Below, one piece after another: positions 58,401-64,000 of a DNA stretch of 64,000 nucleotides (positions within the stretch are counted from its first letter, which is position 1; the number at the start of each line of letters is the position of its first letter). A program made the position numbers and the translations under genes. The DNA lies in assembly GCF_018294505.1 (NCBI RefSeq), contig NC_057814.1:35538943-35602942 (forward strand), given 5' to 3'. Under the pieces are notes generated by a model that did not search any database, was not told the origin of the DNA, and worked only from the letters and a program-made list of their open reading frames with translations. This DNA is from Triticum aestivum. Taxonomy: Eukaryota > Streptophyta > Magnoliopsida > Poales > Poaceae.

Positions 58401-59006
58401 TTTTTTTTTCTAACATTCCGTGTTTTGTGCAGTGACACACATTGCACACTCATCCTCTTAAGCCCGAAATATTCCATGGCCACGTATTTCGACCCGGACC
58501 GTCAGTCGAAGAAAGACTACACAAATATCAAGAAAGTTCTTGATGATGTTCTCCCCGGCTACGCCAGATCTGGAGGCACCTTCAGCAGGCCAGTTCGTAG
58601 GTACGGCAAGCACATCTTCAGCCACAATACGACGTTCTCCTGCGTCAAGCAGCCGCCTGGCGGTCAGAAGGATGCCTACTACGCCCTCCATCACATGCGG
58701 GCGATCGTACGGGACCATAATCACCTTCTGCTACCAAGTAATCTCAAAGATTGGGCCGCACGCTTGTCGGCAATCCAGGACGCGGACATCAGACAAGAAT
58801 TCTTTCGCATCCAGTCGGAGTTTGCGGAAATCATCCATCAAGATGTCCTTCGTACCTCGGGGCAGTTCTATCTCAGACATCAACCGTCCAACAGTGAGAT
58901 AGAAACAACGCTACAAATGCAGGCTGACAACGCCCGCGATTTCATGACCATCACGAAAGACGGCGGCTTCATCCACGCTCCGGTCCCTGAGTCGAGTCGA
59001 AAGTAG
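55412..59006 (+). pseudogene. Second CACTA gene: Transposase_24 region plus inactive C48-like domain, frameshifted
   Basis: Exons by splice sites and frame: 55412-56303 (first ATG 55445), 56397-56987, 57066-58345, 58433-59006. Exon 1 has the Ptta/En/Spm Transposase_24-type region (YSVQLGCILRSTVSII..., FTKLHERYKFP, KYREKQTRNYVRARY). Exon 2 has a coiled-coil-like stretch (VQELKAQVARIPEIVQEQVQ), and exon 3 a basic RKKGRKRKNNK patch. The last two exons fold like a Ulp1/C48 peptidase: THCTLILL holds the His and YFDPDRQ the Asp, but QKDAYYALHHM has Ala where Cys is required. A one-base frameshift sits near 56135 (an A-run before CCTATGTGGGAC). It probably provides the second transposition protein (TNPA-like); that role is inferred. 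Confidence 0.82.
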
Positions 59007-59253
59007 TGATGCTATGTAGTTCTGAAATGTCGATTGGCTCATGTTGTAATATTAAACTTTAATGAACTTGTATGTCTCTTTGGTTTGGACAGTCGTTCAA
59101 CTTATATGTAATCGATGCTATTTATTAGTAGGACCATGAATCGTGCTATTAATGTGTTGCTTTTCTCTTCCGATCCTTTTGTTGCATACTTATATATTGC
59201 TTATGTATTGTCTGTGAATTGCTACTAACTTTTTGTTTGGCTAGTGCATAGAG

Positions 59254-59421
59254 ATGCCATCGTATGTCGTGTACAAGGGTAAGGTTCCCGGAGTCTACGA
59301 CGACTGGGAGGAGTGTCGGAGACAGGTTCACCGTTTCAGCGGTAACAGTTATAAAGGGTACACCACTAGGGCGGAGGCGGAAGCTAGATACGCGCGCTAT
59401 CTAGCGGGAGAGAGGAGGTAG
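59254..59421 (+). CDS. Stand-alone RNase H1-type hybrid-binding domain (viroplasmin-like) microprotein, 55 residues
   Basis: A short ORF between the second CACTA gene and the right terminus. It starts MPSYVVYKGKVPGVYDDWEE, continues CRRQVHRFSGNSYKGYTTRA and ends in an Arg-rich tail. YVVYKG, GVY..W.EC...V..F....YKG+.T..EA is the full consensus of the RNase H1 amino-terminal hybrid-binding domain (also called viroplasmin/Caulimo_VI). That fold binds RNA:DNA hybrids or dsRNA. No catalytic RNase H domain follows. A CTAG before TGCATAGAGATG may be a splice acceptor. The stop is TAG; the same frame then continues to 59508 through a hydrophobic segment. It is clearly that fold. Its job in a CACTA element is unknown. 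Confidence 0.85.
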   Translation: MPSYVVYKGKVPGVYDDWEECRRQVHRFSGNSYKGYTTRAEAEARYARYLAGERR

Positions 59422-59508
59422 CGGAGGAGGAACCGGATGAAGACCAGTTTCATCGCGATGATGCTAATCGTGATGACCGCAGCTCTCTTCTATGTGATGG
59501 TAGTTTAG
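59422..59508 (+). other. In-frame hydrophobic tail after the hybrid-binding-domain stop
   Basis: Directly after the TAG at 59419 the frame reads RRRNRMKTS, then FIAMMLIVMTAALFYVMVV and a stop at 59506. This is a typical carboxyl-terminal membrane anchor: a basic flank, one hydrophobic helix of about 18 residues, then the end. Either the TAG is a nonsense mutation in an ancestral ~83-residue tail-anchored protein, it is read through, or the tail starts separately at ATG 59437. The first is the simplest reading. Confidence 0.6.
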
Positions 59509-59769
59509 ATGATCGATATCGACTTGTAATGTGAAGACAAACTCGCTACTCGCGGTTTCGAGACTTGTAATGTTCTAACTTTGTTCGGTCTTTTGAATTC
59601 GGAGACTAATATGATGAATTGTATTCGGAGACTAATCTTCTATTGTATTCGATAACTCTGTTGTTTATACGTTGTGTTGTCTATATTCTGTGCAGTAATA
59701 TGTTTTGTAACCTGTGCAAATATCAGAAAAGAAAAGAAAAATCCCTAATATTCATACTAGTGGGCACCA

Positions 59770-60012
59770 CCCAGAACTTTAGTGGCGCACTGCAAAATGC
59801 ACACTAGTGGCGCATCAGCAACAAGTGCGCCATTAGTAAGCCAGAGACATGGTTAAATATGGCCCCCTGGGAGGCATTCTAATGGCGCACCGTATGGTCT
59901 ACTAATGGCGCACTACATGGTGCGCCATTAGTAATAAAATCTAATGGCGTGGTGCTAGTGGCGCACCTGTAGTGCGCCATTAGTAGGCAAAACAGGTGCG
60001 CCACTAGCAGAC
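59770..60012. repeat. Right subterminal repeats of the CACTA element
   Basis: GGCGCAC/GTGCGCC palindromic units like those on the left, fewer in number, ending directly at the terminal CCTTTTCCTAGTAGTG. Confidence 0.88.
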
Positions 60013-60027
60013 CTTTTCCTAGTAGTG

Positions 60028-60261
60028 TTTGAAGCAGCTTCTCCATGGATTTCTGCTAGATCCATGGAGGAAGGGGGGGAAGCAGCTTCTACAGGGGGTT
60101 GACATATGCAGTAGAAGAAGGGAGGGAAGTGAAGAGGGGCAGAGGGAGGGAAATTACCTGCCCTGATGTTGCTGCCTGGTATGGATCTGACCACCCTGTC
60201 CTTAGATCTTTTCTGAAGCAAGTTCTTCTTCTACTTTGGGGCTGCAATGGCTGCTATATAG
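60028..60261 (-). promoter_or_regulatory. Probable promoter and first exons of the FAR1-like transposase gene
   Basis: On the minus strand a TATA-like CTATATAG (60254-60261) is followed by an exon-like segment ending at a donor CAG/GTAATTT (60158/60157). An acceptor CTGTAG (ending at 60089) comes next, and then ATG at 60065 opening MDLAEIHGEAAS, where the CACTA element begins. The sequence resumes at 47370 beyond the insertion. This suggests the CACTA element separates the promoter from the main coding exons. All sites are inferred from consensus. Confidence 0.5.
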
Positions 60262-61955
60262 GAGGAGGAAGAAGGGCCTTGGATCCCTTCTTTCGTGGAG
60301 AGGAAGAAGGAACCGTGGGGGCGAGCGGGCGTGGGAGGGCTGGGTAGGTACAGCTGGCCACGTGGGGGAGGACTTTTCTTCTCGTTATGTTTGCGCGTAC
60401 CGCGAGCAGCCGCTCGATCGCGCGGGTTGGTGCTCACTTTCCTTTTCTGGAGCGCGGGACCGCGGGGGGACAGGTACTTACCTTTTCAGGCCGGCCGCTC
60501 CATCGCACTAGTGGGCATCCGGCCGCCCACTAGACGCGTCCTTTTTCTTTTCGTTGGTGTTGGTTTCTTTTGTTGTCTCGCTAAACTTGAGCTAGCTAAC
60601 TAGGTACCTTACCGTGGAATGTTCACTTACTCAGGGAGCGTGCATTGGCTCTGCTAGTGCGGGCACCGTTAAAACTGAATTGTCAGGCATGATGCTCTTT
60701 GATTAGTGGAGGGTGTGCACACTTCTTCTAGAGCGCAATTATAGCCGGCGATTCAATCTAATGGAGGGATATATGCTAACTTTGTTTACCTCGCTAGTGA
60801 GCTTCTCTACGGGGTAATCATGCATGGGAGTACTACTGGTCCTGACTAACTGATCGGTCGTTGGACGTCGCAACGACAAAATCACCAAGTAAAGCTGGCC
60901 AGGTGATGGATCAAGGATGCATATGGATACGTACGCAAGCAGTGTTGCAGTGTACTGATTTGGTGGGGAGAAAAATATTCAGGTAATCGAACATGCCTGT
61001 GCTACGTGCATGGTGTCAGCGCGTGTGCGGATTGGGGCCATGCAAAGCACAGGCATGATGACCGAATCAGCGGATAGTGGGTGAGTGGGCGGGCTTCACC
61101 ATCGTCGATCTCCAGCACCGCCGGACGGCGATCGAATTCCGTCGCTCCACCTCCACGTACTGAGCACTCACTCCTTGCTGGCCTGGCCAGGGCCAATTCG
61201 TCGTGTCCTCCCTCCCTTTTCCCGGGTATTTCTTGGTGGCGTTTGGAGTGTGGGGATGGATACGATCTCGCCATCCATCTGATTGATTGATGTCTGTGGC
61301 GCTGGCGGTACGTGCTGCGATGCATACGCCCCAAAGTTCGGCTCGCACTACCGTGGGCGACGACCGGCCACCTACGGCGACGTTGGTAGGCTTGTCAAGC
61401 GTCGTTGCTGTCCCTTAATTCCTTCTGCTTTCTTTCTTGCTAGCTGGTCCTCCGGAAAGAGGAAAGAGAAAGAAAACCTACATCTTTTTGGGCGATGATG
61501 AAGAGCAAGAATGTCTGTGCGTATGTGGTTTCTCTTTTATTTAGTTTTCCTTATGTGTAGGCCATGAATTGATCGTGTGATGATGTAAGTGGGCAGGTTT
61601 GCAGAGCTGATTTGGACTTGGCACGAGCTAACACCAATAGTAGTTTTGTGTTATGGATGGATGGATGCCTTGCTTGTTTTTTAATTAACTTTGCATGCAT
61701 GGAGCCGGCCGTGCGTGGCGGCTCCAAAGCCGTAGGAATTTGCTTTTGTATATTCATTCATAATTTTAGAGCAGAACAAAGATCTAGTCCACTTCAAAGA
61801 TATCATGTCATTGTCATTTGTCCTGCAACAAAGTCCATATATACTTTCCAGGTGGCAGATTTTCCATTCTCCAGTTGATAGTTAATTAGCTAACTGAAAT
61901 CGGGTGAGCAGAAAGAAAGCCTGTTAATTAGTTCGCCACCTATAACATTCCGCAG
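60262..61955. other. Intergenic sequence, no gene recognised
   Basis: A GC-rich left part with a short perfect inverted repeat CTAGTGGGC/GCCCACTAG (about 60508-60533), then mixed sequence. Open frames reach about 110 codons without any domain. The outer end of the Mutator-type element may lie at about 60.3-60.6 kb, but I could not match terminal repeats to the left side. Confidence 0.45.
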
Positions 61956-62625
61956 GGTACTTCATTTTTTAAAATTCGAATGAGGCCTTTTCATTGATTA
62001 TTATTTTTAACTAAAAGAGCAGCAGAGGCTCCTAACCCCACCCCCCCCCCCCCCCCCCCGATTGTTCGGGGGAAAAAGGCATGCTGAGGCATAATTTGTG
62101 CAAAATGCTTTGCTTCCCAATGACCGAAGCCCAACCTTCTTCCGTGATTTTTCCACCAACACAGAGGGCATGGGTGATTTTTAGTTGAAGGCGCTTTCTT
62201 TTCAGATTTTGCAATGCGCGAGAATCACAACTAATGGAGGCTATCGTTTTGCGGCGACGCCTGGATGGCATGTAAAACCATCCCAATGGTATGCCACATA
62301 GCCAGTTGATCCATGCCTAGTAAATAGGTTAGCGTCGCGGCCCATATTCTATTGAAATATCGAGATTCAAAGAGCATGTAGGAAGCAATCTCGGAAGTGT
62401 CTTTGCAGAGCTAGCATAATGATTGGTGAGGCTATCGTCTTGTCACAAGTCGGTCTGACGCCCAAAGACGATTCCAAAGGGCAAGCCATGCGAATATCTT
62501 GCATTTAGGAGGCGCCCAATCCTCTGGGGTTACTTCATTCCAGTAGCTTGACTTAAGGTGATGTGTACTTTACACCTACATCGAGCATACAAGTAGAAGT
62601 GTCTCGCCCCTAAAATTGCATGTTC
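61956..62625 (-). mobile_element. LINE-like 3' remnant, copy 1
   Basis: Shares an ordered set of phrases with 62690-63385: GGTACTTCA.TTTTTTA, CTTTTCATTGATTA, a CACAGAGGGCA...GTTGAAGGC block, ATAGGTTA.C.TCGCGGCC, and CTTGACTTAAGGTGATG near the end. A minus-strand frame (62032-62286) corresponds in position to the Cys-rich frame of copy 2. A 19-base C run lies at 62041-62059. Both copies look like decayed non-LTR sequence. Confidence 0.5.
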
Positions 62626-62689
62626 CATGTCGTACTCATTAGCTAATTGAAACTCTGTTAGTTGACCTCTTAAACTATTCTATCGGTCC

Positions 62690-63385
62690 GGTACTTCAAT
62701 TTTTTAGAATTAAAACAAGGCGGGAGGTTTGCCTTTTCATTGATTAAGGAGAAGAGAACACGTTGCCCGAGATCTAAAGTAAAAAGAGCTCAAATCACAG
62801 AAGGACAATGAGCCAAGCTCGACCATCCTCCTTGATGTTTGCGCCGGCACAGAGGGCACTGCTGATTTGTACTTGAAGGCCTTAGTGTTAATTTCTTGCG
62901 AGATTTTCCAACGTGCGAGAATTGCAACGGGTCGGGAAGTGGCCTTTTGCGTGGATGCCTCGGTGGCACTTGCGCCACATCAGCACCCGATCCATACCTG
63001 CAAAATAGGTTAACATCGCGGCCTACATTCTCCTAGAACATATGACATTCGAAGAACGTGTGAGAAGCAATTCCGGGAGCAGCTTTATAGAGCTGGAATA
63101 AAAGATCGGTGCAGGTTCCAGCTGACTTTGTGCTTTAGAATTTGGACGGCGGACCGACTTGTGACAATAGGATTGCCCTCAGCCTGGAAGATATTCATCT
63201 CAAGTCCAATATAGGTGTAAAGACGATTCTAAAGACCAAAGACCCCCAGCATGTCTTTGGTGAAAGACGATTCTAAAGCACGAAGTCAGGTGAAAATCCT
63301 CCAAGGTGTACGTCATCCGATCGGTAGCTTGACTTGAGATGGCCAGTACTTTATACCTATACTCAATATTGCTCTCGTCGTACTC
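62690..63385 (-). mobile_element. LINE-like 3' remnant, copy 2, with zinc-finger-like peptide
   Basis: A second copy ~730 bp to the right. The minus-strand frame at 62790-62978 includes LRPSSTNQQCPLCRRKHQGG, reminiscent of the zf-RVT segment that follows reverse transcriptase in plant LINEs (CPLC). The frame is short and broken. The assignment is tentative, based on this motif and the common occurrence of such sequence in Triticeae. Confidence 0.5.
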
Positions 63386-63494
63386 ACTGTGTGACTAGCT
63401 GGCTCCCATTTTCTTTCCCAAACAAAAATGATTAAATCATGCATGTACTTTGCTTAACCAAATTAATCGCATAACCATAAATAATACTCATGTA

Positions 63495-63555
63495 CTCCCT
63501 CTGTAAAGAAATAGAAGAGTGTTTAGTCACTACTTATATTTCTTTACAAAAAGAG
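63495..63555. mobile_element. Internally deleted Stowaway MITE
   Basis: CTCCCTCTGTAAAGAAATAG...TATTTCTTTACAAAAAGAG is flanked by TA on both sides (63493-63494, 63556-63557). The short length (about 61 bp) and damaged right terminus suggest an internal deletion of a common Triticeae Stowaway. Confidence 0.85.
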
Positions 63556-63564
63556 TATGTATTG

Positions 63565-63592
63565 CAGCAGCAGCAACAACAACAACAACCGA
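63565..63592. repeat. CAG/CAA microsatellite
   Basis: A run of GCAGCAGCAG followed by CAACAACAACAACAAC. A simple repeat with no coding context. Confidence 0.9.
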
Positions 63593-64000
63593 AAGAAACA
63601 AAGCACATGCATGATGAGTTTGCTTTAAACTATCAAGTCTATTTTACTTCGATGGCATGATCAAGTTATGACTTATGACAAAGTTTTGGCATCAGGATGG
63701 CATCATCCATCATGCATGTGCATCTGATGCATGCGCCGGCCGGACCTTAGCATTTGATGGATGGCAGGTATGGTCCTCCTCCGATGTCTCAATCATGTCG
63801 GAGTGCCAGATCTGGAGTTCGATGGCGTGTCCTGGGTGTTGCCCCGATCTGATTCGTTCAACGGTAATGGTTTCGCCTTTGGCCAGCCACCTTGGAGGTC
63901 TGCAAAGCTGCATATCAGCGATGGAGCCGCGTCGAGCTCGGATGAGGAGGTGACCCATCATGTTTTTTCTTTCGGTGACTGCCGTGGTGGTGCTGGAGGC
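63593..64000. other. Intergenic sequence at the window edge
   Basis: Short frames on both strands (plus 63675-63953, minus 63710-63961) overlap fully and contain no domain I recognise. They may belong to a repeat continuing beyond the window. Confidence 0.4.

Larger units (their letters stand above)
47374..60027 (+). mobile_element. CACTA (En/Spm-type) DNA transposon, 12.65 kb
   Basis: Starts CACTACTAGGAAAAGG and ends CCTTTTCCTAGTAGTG, a perfect 16-bp terminal inverted repeat. It is flanked by the 3-bp duplication TTT (47371-47373 and 60028-60030). Both ends carry many inverted GGCGCAC/GTGCGCC subterminal motifs. Cargo in order: TNPD transposase, a captured host-gene segment, foldback and hairpin repeats, a Transposase_24/C48-like gene with a frameshift, and a small hybrid-binding-domain ORF. 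It lies in the 5' leader of the FAR1-like transposase gene. Termini and TNPD look capable of movement, but the second gene is damaged. Confidence 0.96.

Noticed and set aside
23641..60600. Terminal inverted repeats of the Mutator-type element (GAGCGGCTG-containing segments near 23690 and 60400)
   Set aside because: A short shared word (CGAGCGGCTG) is present in the expected inverted orientation, but I could not extend the match into a convincing long terminal repeat or find a 9-bp target duplication.

Overview
The window is about 64 kb of grass intergenic DNA, most likely from a Triticeae genome (wheat, Aegilops, barley or rye). The evidence is the repeat content: a gypsy-type element with very large LTRs and no coding capacity, a BARE/Angela-like copia leader, copia LTRs of a familiar Triticeae type, a CACTA transposon with GGCGCAC subterminal repeats, Stowaway MITEs and LINE remnants. 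I see no intact host gene and no rRNA, tRNA or CRISPR array. Essentially every coding signal belongs to a transposable element.

Layout, left to right. 1-1435 is one copy (A) of an unclassified repeat; its second copy (A') is at 14464-15905. 1667-12536 is a minus-strand gypsy-like element with 3.9 kb LTRs (the left one truncated) and a 4.2 kb internal region without a usable polyprotein, so it is LARD-like. 12537-13260 is a fragment of a plus-strand copia leader and gag start. 16333-21396 is a nearly complete but dead minus-strand copia element with LTRs of under 100 bp. 22873-23119 is a Stowaway MITE.

From about 23.4 to 60.3 kb lies the most interesting locus, a pair of convergent, intron-rich genes of Mutator type. 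One is a plus-strand Ulp1/C48-like SUMO-protease gene (exons 25513-32252). The other is a minus-strand FAR1/MuDR-like transposase gene (stop at 32613, main start at 46102, probable promoter near 60260). Their stops are 360 bp apart. Introns and flanks of both carry dispersed AGTTGCAC/AGTTGGC motifs and several local tandem repeats. Two later insertions split the transposase gene: a 9.6 kb copia element (34551-44154) in the exon encoding the transposase core, and a 12.65 kb CACTA element (47374-60027, TSD TTT) in its 5' leader.

The CACTA element has matching 16-bp termini, an uninterrupted 1182-residue TNPD transposase (48303-51851), and a captured exon of a host YggS/PROSC-type PLP-homeostasis gene (53112-53180). 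It also has a 92-bp foldback, telo-box-bearing hairpin repeats, and a second multi-exon gene ending in a C48-like domain that has lost its cysteine. Last is a very small ORF (59254-59421) that is almost exactly an RNase H1 hybrid-binding domain, followed in frame after a UAG by a membrane-anchor-like tail. The right end (60.3-64 kb) is intergenic DNA with two diverged LINE 3' copies and a deleted Stowaway.

Nesting gives a relative order: the Mutator-type pair is older, and the copia and CACTA insertions into it are younger. Function is mostly eroded. Only the CACTA TNPD and the hybrid-binding-domain ORF are visibly uninterrupted.
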